Shown: positions 56,468 through 64,000 of the stretch, one piece after another | How positions within the stretch are numbered: position 1 is the stretch's first letter | Layout: each line of letters begins with the position of its first letter | Source: Chloroflexota bacterium | GTDB taxonomy: Bacteria; Chloroflexota; Anaerolineae; Aggregatilineales; Phototrophicaceae | Assembly: GCA_011523735.1 (NCBI GenBank) | Contig: WTGB01000083.1 | Span: 5,158-69,157, forward strand | Direction: 5' to 3' | Length of the DNA: 64,000 nucleotides | The notes under the pieces: generated by a model | Databases searched by the model: none | What the model was told of the DNA's origin: nothing | The model's input: the letters and a program-made list of their open reading frames with translations, nothing else | Program-made: the position numbers and the translations under genes

Positions 56468-58033
56468 ATGGGTACAGACACCGACGACAGCATTCGCGAG
56501 TATATTGACTACGACGGCGATGACGACGAGCTTGCTGGCAAAGATCAACAGCGTGACGATGGCGCCACAACTTCGGATTTCAAGGTAGATGAACTGGCGG
56601 GCGATGAGACGCGAGCCGCCGCGCGCGAAAATATGTCGCTGTCTGATGATCCGGTGCGGATGTACTTGAAGGAAATCGGGCAAGTGCCGCTGCTTGACAG
56701 CAATCGTGAGATGTGGCTGAGTACGCAGATTGCGGCCGAAAGACACCTTGAGAGTTTGCGCGATGAACTGATGAGCCTTGATAAGCAGTCGGCCGATCGC
56801 CGCGAAGCAAACTACCTAGATGTGGAGCGATTCGCTTACAAACGGTTTAGAGAGGATTGGCAAAAATTGCAAGGTGCCGCGGCAGAGCGCGCTGTGGAAG
56901 CACCTGATTTCATCAAGGTTTTGGCGGAGGTTCAGGAAACGATTCTCAACTGGGATCGCGAGGCGGATTCTTATATTCGCGGTTATCTGAAGCAGCGCAA
57001 TTGGGGTAGAGATGAAAATTGGACTGTATTGGCGCAGGCTTTCTTCGAGGTTATCCATGCTTTGTTTCTTTTTCCATTCGAACACCAGATGCAGATTCAG
57101 CGTTTCTTTCACCACGAGCACGTATTGCCATCGTTAAGCGAATTTGATGCGTGGATTGAAGATACAGTCGACCCGATAAGCCTAGCGAAGCAGCAGCAAG
57201 AACAGGTGGAACAGCATGCGTCGATGTCTTCCGAGGCTTTGACACGCGCAAACCTGAGGCTGGTTGTCAGCGTAGCAAAGCGCTACTTAGGGCGGGGAAT
57301 CAGTTTTCTGGATTTGATTCAAGAAGGAAATATTGGTCTTCTGCGGGCCGTGAACAAGTTCGATCATACTAAGGGTTACAAATTTAGTACCTATGCTACT
57401 TGGTGGATCCGCCAGGCGATTAGCCGCTCGATCGCGGATCAGGCGCGGACGATTCGTATCCCGGTGCATATGGTCGAGACGATCAACCGGATGATGAGGG
57501 TACAGCGCGAATTGGTTCAGACGCTGGGCGCGGAGCCGAAGACGGAAGAGGTCGCGCTGGAAATGGACTTCCTCAGCGATGGCGAGCGCAGCGAGATCAA
57601 GCGGCAATTGAAAGATGGCAAGGAGTTGGACCCGGCGCTGAACCGCAAGTTGCGTCGCGCCTCACAGAAAGTACGCCGGATCATGCGTATCAGCCAGGAA
57701 CCGATGAGTCTCGATATGCCGGTCGGGCAAGAAGACAGCAGCCAACTGGGGGACTTTATCCCTGATGATAACATGTTGGGACCGGTGGATGCGGCGGGGC
57801 GACAACTGCTTAAGGAACAGATCAGATCTGCTTTGGGCGTCTTGAGCGAGCGTGAGCGTCAGGTACTGGAGTTACGCTTCGGCTTGATAGATGGGCAGGA
57901 CAACACGCTTGAAGAGGTCGGGCGCTATTTCGGTGTTACGCGTGAGCGCATCCGCCAGATTGAGGCGAAGGCTTTGCGCAAGTTGCGCCATCCGACGCGT
58001 TCACGTCAACTACGCGACTATCTTGAAATGTAG
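56468..58033 (+). CDS. rpoD: RNA polymerase principal sigma factor (RpoD/SigA)
   Basis: 521 residues. After an acidic N-terminus it shows region 1.2 ([18 protein letters not shown]), region 2 ([31 protein letters not shown] and [15 protein letters not shown]), region 3, and region 4 ([27 protein letters not shown]). It directs transcription from housekeeping promoters such as the one before the kinase gene. ATG 56468 has AGAGGAA about ten bases upstream, and a longer frame overlapping dnaG is rejected. Confidence 0.96.
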   Translation: MGTDTDDSIREYIDYDGDDDELAGKDQQRDDGATTSDFKVDELAGDETRAAARENMSLSDDPVRMYLKEIGQVPLLDSNREMWLSTQIAAERHLESLRDELMSLDKQSADRREANYLDVERFAYKRFREDWQKLQGAAAERAVEAPDFIKVLAEVQETILNWDREADSYIRGYLKQRNWGRDENWTVLAQAFFEVIHALFLFPFEHQMQIQRFFHHEHVLPSLSEFDAWIEDTVDPISLAKQQQEQVEQHASMSSEALTRANLRLVVSVAKRYLGRGISFLDLIQEGNIGLLRAVNKFDHTKGYKFSTYATWWIRQAISRSIADQARTIRIPVHMVETINRMMRVQRELVQTLGAEPKTEEVALEMDFLSDGERSEIKRQLKDGKELDPALNRKLRRASQKVRRIMRISQEPMSLDMPVGQEDSSQLGDFIPDDNMLGPVDAAGRQLLKEQIRSALGVLSERERQVLELRFGLIDGQDNTLEEVGRYFGVTRERIRQIEAKALRKLRHPTRSRQLRDYLEM

Positions 58034-58065
58034 CTGTCCACTCGGGGCAGACCTAAAGTCAGAAA

Positions 58066-58743
58066 ATGAAAATCGAGCGGCTGCACGATTGGGATCTCAG
58101 CCCAAAGACGGCGATTGCTTTGCAACATGAACTTGCGGCGCTGTTGGCCAGCGACGTGCCCTTCTGCCTGGACGATGTCCGCACGGTTGCCGGGATCGAT
58201 GTCAGCGTCAAAGGTGGCGTTGGGTGCGCGGCTGTGGTTGTGATGAGCTTTCCCAATTTGTCGATTGTTGAAACCACAAGTACACAGCGCGAGATTGCGT
58301 ATCCATATATTCCAGGGCTGCTGACCTTTCGCGAGGGTCCGGTGGTATTGGATGCATTGCGGCAGATTCAGCGTGAGCCCGATATTTTTCTCTTCGACGG
58401 CATGGGTCAGATTCATCCGCGGAGGATGGGCATCGCGGCGCATCTTGGATTGTGGCTTGGGCGCCCAACAGTCGGATGCGGCAAGTCGCACTTCATCGGC
58501 GAATACGAATTGCCGGCTCGGGAAAAGGGGTGTTACAGCCCGTTAATGTATGGTGGTGAGCAACTCGGCATTGTTTTGCGGACGAGGGCGGGAATCAAGC
58601 CCGTTTATGTCTCTGCTGGGCACATGTGCGATATCGAAAGCGCCGCCACGTTAATCCTCTCTTGCACCACGAAGTACCGCTTGCCGGAGCCCATCCGCGC
58701 GGCGCATAAGGCGGCAAGTCTTCGGATTGAGGCAAATCAGTAG
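58066..58743 (+). CDS. nfi: Endonuclease V (deoxyinosine 3' endonuclease)
   Basis: 225 residues of the Nfi family. AGIDVSVKG carries the metal aspartate at about 45; YIPGLLTFREGP, FDGMGQIHPRRMGIAAHLG and the GKSHFIGEY segment are conserved. It nicks DNA one base from deoxyinosine or other deaminated bases to start repair. It follows rpoD by 32 bp and may be co-transcribed with the dnaG-rpoD pair. Confidence 0.95.
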   Translation: MKIERLHDWDLSPKTAIALQHELAALLASDVPFCLDDVRTVAGIDVSVKGGVGCAAVVVMSFPNLSIVETTSTQREIAYPYIPGLLTFREGPVVLDALRQIQREPDIFLFDGMGQIHPRRMGIAAHLGLWLGRPTVGCGKSHFIGEYELPAREKGCYSPLMYGGEQLGIVLRTRAGIKPVYVSAGHMCDIESAATLILSCTTKYRLPEPIRAAHKAASLRIEANQ

Positions 58744-58878
58744 CGGACGCAGACCAGCTCAGTCAAATCATCGCCGGTTTGCATATTCCAGATAGCTGCT
58801 TAGGGTGGGATTGATAAGAATGCATTAGACTTTGTCTAGGTCTGGCTGTCCGCATATTTGCACATACGATATGAATGT

Positions 58879-60105
58879 ATGAATGTTAGGCGAAATACGA
58901 CCGCATTGTTTAATCGGCGGTCGCCGCGAGGAAGCGGTTGTGCGCCTTTGCTGGTCTTGCTGTTGGTGATGGTGGGGGTTGTGGTCGTTGGGCGGCACCG
59001 TGTCGGTCAACGGCTCAACCAGAATCGCGTGCTTGGTCCGACGACCAGCTTGGTGGAGGCCTTCGCCGCCTTCAATAATGGCGACCTCCGGTCGGTGGTT
59101 GATTATGCGCAGCAGGTCATTGAGCAGGGTGACGCGGATGCTGCCGCTTACGAGTTGTTTGTCCGCGCCTTGATTTATCGCAGTTACAGTGAGATAGGGC
59201 GCGAAAGCGATCGAGTTACGGCGCTGGAAGTTAGCCGAGAGGCGGTCGCACGGTTGCCACGAGACTTGGACATGCAGGCGCTGCTTGGTTATGCCCTGCA
59301 AGCTGCAGAGTCGGCCGGGGAAGCCGGCCGCATTGCGCTCCGCATCGTGGAGCAGGAACCGGATCATGTCTTGGCGCGAATCGTCTTGTCACTTTCATAC
59401 GGGTCCAGGGGAATCGCTGAGGCTGCGCTGCGTGAAGCGGAAACTGGCCTGAAAATGGCGCGGGAACAAAACCGATACGAACTTGAAGGTCATCGCGCGC
59501 TGGCGCTGGCCCATGGCGATATGGGCGAGTATCGGGTTGCGCTGGTGGAACTGGAGAATGCAATTGGCTTCAATGGAAAGCTAATACCGCTGCATTTCGA
59601 GAAGGCGCTATATGCTTTGCAGGTCAGCGATGTTGATCAAGCCACGGTGTCCTACTATACGATCATGGCATTGGATGAGGACAATGTGAAAGCGCGCGCG
59701 CGGTTATGTGAACTTTCAGAACGCCTACAGGAACGTGATTCCGCGCTTCGGTATTGCCAGGAAGTTACCAAGCTGGCGCCGGTCTGGCCCGAAGGCTGGT
59801 ATGAGCTGGGCCGGCTTTATTTTCTCGAGGGCGACTACGAGATGGCGCAGTCTGCCTTTGGTCAGTGCAGCCGTCTGCAAATTGAGAGCGACATCGCCAT
59901 AAAAGACAGACAGTTGGAATGCTGGTATTTGCAGGGGCAGTCGGCGGAGATTCTGGGCGATTGCGACTCGTTGATGTTGGTCTATAGAGAATTCCAGGAC
60001 ATGGTGCGTGATGCGGGGCTGCCGCAGACCTGGAGCTATCCGCCTGATGGACCGCCGGTTTGCGCCCGCGCCGCATTGAGAGCGCGGCAAGCTGCCTCGC
60101 CATGA
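58879..60105 (+). CDS. Tetratricopeptide-repeat protein with N-terminal membrane anchor
   Basis: About 408 residues. One membrane helix lies near residues 25-38 (LLVLLLVMVGVVVVG), then repeated TPR-like helix pairs (ELFVRALIYRSYSE, GEYRVALVELENAIG, PEGWYELGRLYFLEGDYEMAQSAFGQ). It probably scaffolds protein contacts at the membrane; no enzyme motif is present. An upstream in-frame TTG at 58858 would add seven residues. Cysteine content at the C-terminus is moderate. Confidence 0.82.
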   Translation: MNVRRNTTALFNRRSPRGSGCAPLLVLLLVMVGVVVVGRHRVGQRLNQNRVLGPTTSLVEAFAAFNNGDLRSVVDYAQQVIEQGDADAAAYELFVRALIYRSYSEIGRESDRVTALEVSREAVARLPRDLDMQALLGYALQAAESAGEAGRIALRIVEQEPDHVLARIVLSLSYGSRGIAEAALREAETGLKMAREQNRYELEGHRALALAHGDMGEYRVALVELENAIGFNGKLIPLHFEKALYALQVSDVDQATVSYYTIMALDEDNVKARARLCELSERLQERDSALRYCQEVTKLAPVWPEGWYELGRLYFLEGDYEMAQSAFGQCSRLQIESDIAIKDRQLECWYLQGQSAEILGDCDSLMLVYREFQDMVRDAGLPQTWSYPPDGPPVCARAALRARQAASP

Positions 60106-60114
60106 AGACATGAC

Positions 60115-61266
60115 CTAGGCGGTTTCAGCTTGCTTTAGCGCGGCACGGTACAGGATTATAGTTTCTTCAATGACTTGGCGGCAGGTAAAGCCCGCGAGCA
60201 CGATTTCTCGGCCTCTGGTCCCCATAGTGTTTCGCAGACTGGCATTGTCGATCAGCCGCTTGACCGCGTCGCTGAGGGCGTTAAGGTTGTTTGGCGGGAC
60301 GAGCAAGCCGTTTTCGCCATGACGCACGATTTCCCGGCAGCCTGGTGTGTTGGTGGCGACGCAGGCGCGGGCACAAGCTGCGGCTTCGATGAGGACCTTG
60401 GGCACACCCTCGCCGTAGGTGGAAGGCAGACAGACGATATTGCTCTCTGCATAAACAGCCGGCATATCATCGCGTTTGCCCTGCCATTCGATCAGCCCGG
60501 CATCGTGCCAGGCTTGCAATTGAGCTGCCGGGACATTTAGAGGACTTGTGCTTTCTTCATAGCCGACCACAGTGAAGCGCGCCTTGCCATGAAGTCGGCG
60601 CGCAGTCTCGACGAAATCTCCCAAGCCCTTTTGCCAAAGGAGACGCCCGGCAAATAAGACGACCGGTTTATCCGATGTATTTTCGGCGCTGGGGCTGAAC
60701 AGAGTTTCGTCAACGCCAGAGCCACGGATTACCGTTGTCTTCGCGCGGTCGATCAAGCGCCGTTCCACAAAGACTCGCTGGTCGTCTGGATTTTGGAAGA
60801 TCATGTGCGCGTCGGCGGGAGCCAGCGCGAATCTGAATATGGGTTGAATGAGCCGGGCAAGAGATTTTGCCTTGAACTCTTCGCTAGAAAATAGGTATCC
60901 CAAACCGCTCATTGCCTGGATTGCGGGAGTGCCGCCGGTCAATCTGGCGGCGATACCGCCATAAATCACGGGTTTGATGCTGACGTGGTGAAGTAAATCT
61001 GGCTGCAGGTCGTTGTAAAGCTTGCGCAGGGCGAGCAGGGTCCGCAGTTCGCGCAAGGGGTTGACGCCATGTTGGCTTAGCGGCAGGGGGTGGAATTGGA
61101 GACCGTGAGCGGTGATCTGGTTTACTGATGAGGCGTCTAGGCCCGAAGTCGCGATGTAGACATTGAAGCCGGCATCGCGGGCCGCCAACGCTAAGGGCAA
61201 TCGATGGGAAACAAAAAAACGCGGAATGTTAACGACGTAGAGCAATTTGGGAGGCTTTTGGCGCAA
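60115..61266 (-). CDS. Glycosyltransferase family 4 (TTG start)
   Basis: 383 residues with two Rossmann-like lobes. The GT4 donor-binding region reads VVLFAGRLLWQKGLGDFVE and, later, CLPSTYGEGVPKVLIEAAACA with the E-x7-E pattern. It would add a sugar from a nucleotide-sugar to a lipid or polysaccharide acceptor. The start is a TTG preceded by AAGGGGA six bases upstream, and no better ATG exists near the conserved KLLYVVNIPRFF beginning. It lies near a small membrane protein gene. Confidence 0.9.
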   Translation of the reverse strand: MRQKPPKLLYVVNIPRFFVSHRLPLALAARDAGFNVYIATSGLDASSVNQITAHGLQFHPLPLSQHGVNPLRELRTLLALRKLYNDLQPDLLHHVSIKPVIYGGIAARLTGGTPAIQAMSGLGYLFSSEEFKAKSLARLIQPIFRFALAPADAHMIFQNPDDQRVFVERRLIDRAKTTVIRGSGVDETLFSPSAENTSDKPVVLFAGRLLWQKGLGDFVETARRLHGKARFTVVGYEESTSPLNVPAAQLQAWHDAGLIEWQGKRDDMPAVYAESNIVCLPSTYGEGVPKVLIEAAACARACVATNTPGCREIVRHGENGLLVPPNNLNALSDAVKRLIDNASLRNTMGTRGREIVLAGFTCRQVIEETIILYRAALKQAETA

Positions 61267-61336
61267 GGATGTCCCCTTGGATCAACTTGGCGGGATGAGC
61301 ACTTGCGGCTGGCTGAAATGGAGTTTGCCAAGGCGC

Positions 61337-61852
61337 TTATGCCATATCATCGATTTCGACGAGCGGAATCTCGCTGGTATCGTCTACGCCGGCAATGCTT
61401 TCGCTAAGCGCCTCGACTGGGGCGTGACGAGCGAGGTGCGCGCCGGCCAGGACGTAGACAAGCACACCGAGCGACGATAGCCCGAAGCTAGCCAGTATGC
61501 CAATCATTTGCAGTTGCCCGAAGAATATATCGCCGGCGTCGTCGCGGATATGGCTGCCGAAGCCCAGGATGTCCGCCAGACCGGCCAGCGCGGCAAAGAG
61601 CAATCCGGTCAAGGCGAGGCGAGTGCCGACTTGCTGGCTGAGCGTGGCGGGAACATCAAGATAAAAGGTGTATTTGAGATAGGTGAGGGCGCCTAGAATT
61701 AGCAGGCTATAGCCGGTAATGACCATCATTACTTGTATTAAGCCAATACCCGCGGTCGGCTCAGCCCCGGTGACGCCGGGAAACAGCCCCATGAAGCAGA
61801 TCATGGCGCCCAAGGCGCCTAAAGCGATGCCAACTTGCGCGAACCGCCACAT
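61337..61852 (-). CDS. Hypothetical four-helix membrane protein
   Basis: 171 residues with four clear membrane segments (around 5-25, 38-58, 82-100 and 115-137) and an acidic cytoplasmic C-terminus. No family motif is recognised. It starts 6 bp downstream of the M19 paralogue stop and both are minus strand, so they are probably co-transcribed. Confidence 0.75.
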   Translation of the reverse strand: MWRFAQVGIALGALGAMICFMGLFPGVTGAEPTAGIGLIQVMMVITGYSLLILGALTYLKYTFYLDVPATLSQQVGTRLALTGLLFAALAGLADILGFGSHIRDDAGDIFFGQLQMIGILASFGLSSLGVLVYVLAGAHLARHAPVEALSESIAGVDDTSEIPLVEIDDMA

Positions 61853-61858
61853 AAATGC

Positions 61859-62920
61859 TCAACCAACTGGCAAGGACTCTCGAAGTTTCCTTAGCATATT
61901 GCCGCCCAGGATCGCCATGACCTCGGACTCGGCGAAGCCGCGCGCCAGCAAGGCCTTCCGCAGCAGCCACAGGTCGCTTGTGGTATCGATCCCGTCCGGC
62001 AAACTGCTGTACGCGTAGCCGCCGTCGATGTCGCTGCCAAGCCCGACGTGATCAACCACGCCGGTCAATTGGCAGACGTAGTCGACCGCATCGACCCAGT
62101 GCGAGGTTGTGACACGGCGTTTTGGGTCGCTGGGATGCCAGTCCTTCCTCAGGTAACGATTATACACCATGATGCCCATGACTCCATCGCGCTCGGCGAG
62201 TCTTAGGATCAAATCGTCGGATAAACAGCGCGGGCTGTCTTGAAAATAGCGCGGGTTGGCGTGGCTGGCGATGATCGGCGCCTCGTAGCGTTCGATGGCT
62301 TCCGCGGCAGCCCGGTCGGACAAGCCGGAGATATCTAGGAGCACATTGTGGTTGGCCATGACCTCGAGCAGTTCGTAGCCGAGCAGGGTAAGTTCGCCAT
62401 CGTATCCGGCGACGTATCGATTTGGCTGCCAGGCTGGCGCCACGATGCGCACACCGTTTTCCAGCCACTGTTCGCACTGCCGCGGCTCCGAGATTGGTTC
62501 GGCGCCTTTCATCAGGATGACTATGCCCTGCAAGTGTTGGTCCAGGGTTTTGTCCTCCTGCCAGGATTCCAGCACATTTGTCAGGTCGGCCTTGGTGAGA
62601 ATGAGTTCAATGCGGTCGCTGTCGCCCGCCAGCCGTCGGTAGTAGTCCAATTGCCAGCGCGCCAGTTGTTGAGCATCGTCGATGCTGCGGTAGGTATAGC
62701 GCTGCCAGGGTTGCAGCGTCGGCGAAGATGCTGCGATGACTTGCAGGCTACCGAAGACGATGGCGATCCGGCCGAGCAGGTTGTCGCGCAGGCTGCTTGT
62801 GGCGGGCGGCAGATCGCGTTTGAGTTGAGCTTGGCGCTGATGCCAAGCCCAGGTGGTAAAATCGCGCTCCAGTTGCTGGGCGTTGAAGGCGATATTCTGC
62901 TGGGCGTCGACGATGAGCAT
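61859..62920 (-). CDS. M19 peptidase-like protein with lost metal ligands (probable pseudoenzyme)
   Basis: 353 residues aligned with the active paralogue at 4990-6066. Where that one has H7/D9, E141 and H205, this one has Q7/N9 in DAQQN, K138 in ILMKGAEP and G199 in DISGLSD; H220 in ASHANPR and the aspartate in SDIDGG remain. Loss of four of the binuclear zinc ligands makes dipeptide hydrolysis unlikely. The reading frame is intact over the whole fold, so it may have a non-catalytic or different function. ATG 62920 matches the paralogue's start; ATG upstream would extend it by 20 residues. Confidence 0.85.
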   Translation of the reverse strand: MLIVDAQQNIAFNAQQLERDFTTWAWHQRQAQLKRDLPPATSSLRDNLLGRIAIVFGSLQVIAASSPTLQPWQRYTYRSIDDAQQLARWQLDYYRRLAGDSDRIELILTKADLTNVLESWQEDKTLDQHLQGIVILMKGAEPISEPRQCEQWLENGVRIVAPAWQPNRYVAGYDGELTLLGYELLEVMANHNVLLDISGLSDRAAAEAIERYEAPIIASHANPRYFQDSPRCLSDDLILRLAERDGVMGIMVYNRYLRKDWHPSDPKRRVTTSHWVDAVDYVCQLTGVVDHVGLGSDIDGGYAYSSLPDGIDTTSDLWLLRKALLARGFAESEVMAILGGNMLRKLRESLPVG

Positions 62921-63093
62921 TCGCAGATCCGAGAACTTGGCGGGCAGCTTAGATTCAGGTGAGAAACAACGTAAAAACATGATAGTTGAAATTGACAGTA
63001 GATGCCGCGACGAGAATTACGATATGTGTGGCAGCTTTCACTTGTGCTAATCTCTGGCTGGTCGCATCCAGTGTGTGGCACAAGAGACTATCG

Positions 63094-64000
63094 ATGCACA
63101 TTCTGCATGTCAACAACATCACGGTGAACTTTGCCGGGCGCGAGCTATATCGGGATTTGTCCTGGGTTATTGGCGATCGCGATCGCGTCGCGCTGGTGGG
63201 ACCCAATGGCGCGGGGAAATCGACATTATTCCAGGTACTGCTGGGCGAAGTTGAGCCGGATCGCGGGCATGTTTCGCGGCTAAGTGGCGCGCGCATCGGG
63301 TATTTGCCGCAAGATATTAGCTTGCCGGCGCAATTGACATTGATAGAAGCAGCGATGATCAAGCCGGCGGAACTGGCGGAAGCTGAGCGGGCTTTGAGTG
63401 CGATCGAGGAGCAACTGGCGGAGCCTGAGGTCTATGGCGATGAGGAAGGCTTGGCGCAGACTTTGGCGCGGCATGAAGCGCAATTGATGCAATATGAGCG
63501 AATGAATGGCAGCCGTCACGCGAGCCATGTGCGTGAGTTGCTGGCGATGTTGGGGTTTAGCGCGAAAGATTATGACTTGCCGACCGACGCGCTCTCTGGC
63601 GGGCAAAAGAAGATGGTGGCGCTAGTGCAGTTGGCTGTGTCCGCGCCAGATATACTGCTTCTCGATGAGCCGGACAACCATCTTGATATGCGGGGGAAGA
63701 ATCAGCTAGAGCGTTTCATTCTCAATTATCGCAAAAGCATCGTGATTATTTCTCATGATCGATATCTTCTGGATGAGGTGGCGACGCAGACGGTGGAGTT
63801 GGAGAACGGCAAGCTTTCGATTTATCACGGCAATTATTCGTATTATGTCAATGAGCGCGAGTTAGGGCGCTTGCGGCAGCAGCAGCAGTATGTGACGCAG
63901 CAAAAGGAGATTGCCCGCATTGAAGCGATGATCGAACGTTTTGAGCGTTGGGCGAAGCAGGTCTTAAGCCGCAAACACATGCTGGCAGCGCGGCAGAGAC
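63094..64000 (+). CDS. ABC-F family ATPase, N-terminal part (runs off the window end)
   Basis: 302 codons are present without a stop. An ABC ATPase domain has Walker A GPNGAGKST (36-44), signature LSGGQKKMVALV and Walker B DILLLDEPDNHLD, then a long helical linker (RQQQQYVTQQKEIARIEAMIERFERW), the arm/linker of ABC-F proteins that act on ribosomes. There are no membrane helices. The second ATPase domain is outside the window. ATG 63094 fits the conserved N-terminal strand; AAGAGA lies upstream. Confidence 0.9.
   Translation, partial: MHILHVNNITVNFAGRELYRDLSWVIGDRDRVALVGPNGAGKSTLFQVLLGEVEPDRGHVSRLSGARIGYLPQDISLPAQLTLIEAAMIKPAELAEAERALSAIEEQLAEPEVYGDEEGLAQTLARHEAQLMQYERMNGSRHASHVRELLAMLGFSAKDYDLPTDALSGGQKKMVALVQLAVSAPDILLLDEPDNHLDMRGKNQLERFILNYRKSIVIISHDRYLLDEVATQTVELENGKLSIYHGNYSYYVNERELGRLRQQQQYVTQQKEIARIEAMIERFERWAKQVLSRKHMLAARQR

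Overview
The window looks like a piece of a moderately GC-rich bacterial chromosome, most probably a member of the Chloroflexota (Anaerolineae-like). This assignment is inferred from the style of the genes: a single-chain glycine-tRNA ligase, a DnaG zinc finger of CX3C form, FHA/SH3/WD40-like surface proteins, a PASTA-less serine/threonine kinase with a TolB-like sensor, and intergenic palindromes of the GGGCGAC...GTCGCCCCTAC type. No rRNA, tRNA, CRISPR array, integrase or complete insertion sequence was seen.

Layout. 1-7170: the end of a ribose-type sugar ABC transporter (binding protein, double ATPase, permease), followed by an aminotransferase and a short-chain dehydrogenase. Converging on these are an M19 dipeptidase and a D-threonine-aldolase-like PLP enzyme. 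7171-8210 is a gene-free, repeat-rich stretch with an 11-bp tandem array and an 86-bp tandem array. 8211-14094: pdxS, a GNAT acetyltransferase, a secreted WD40/SH3 protein, a VanZ-like protein and a reductive-dehalogenase-like double [4Fe-4S] protein. 14387-23592: a polyamine block, with potBCDA on the minus strand and, divergently, a second GNAT, a flavin amine oxidase, an N-carbamoylputrescine-amidase-like nitrilase, a PhzF protein and an aldo/keto reductase. 23657-27276: four tandem paralogous membrane proteins (DUF4013-like). 27267-34775: SRPBCC protein, cdsA, a Ser/Thr kinase behind a near-consensus sigma-70 promoter, an azlC broken by a one-base frameshift, then frr-uppS and another aldo/keto reductase. 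34772-39059: a flippase-like membrane protein, an unknown protein, alanine dehydrogenase and a C45-type acyltransferase/peptidase. 39206-41283: a chelatase chlI/chlD gene whose two parts are joined by a probable programmed -1 frameshift at A9. 41422-51055: LysR regulator, rhodanese, FHA protein, PfkB sugar kinase and a Gld-type ABC export system with a DUF4340 protein. 51207-58743: housekeeping block glyQS - dnaG - rpoD - endonuclease V. 58879-64000: TPR protein, glycosyltransferase, small membrane protein, an M19 paralogue that has lost its metal ligands, and the start of an ABC-F ATPase.

How the genes fit together. The clearest functional unit is the polyamine block: uptake by PotABCD, then possible acetylation, oxidation and hydrolysis by the divergent genes. 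The chelatase gene is the most unusual single locus, because one gene appears to encode both the I-type AAA+ subunit and the full D subunit through recoding. The intergenic DNA carries at least three dispersed or tandem repeat families that the genes do not explain.
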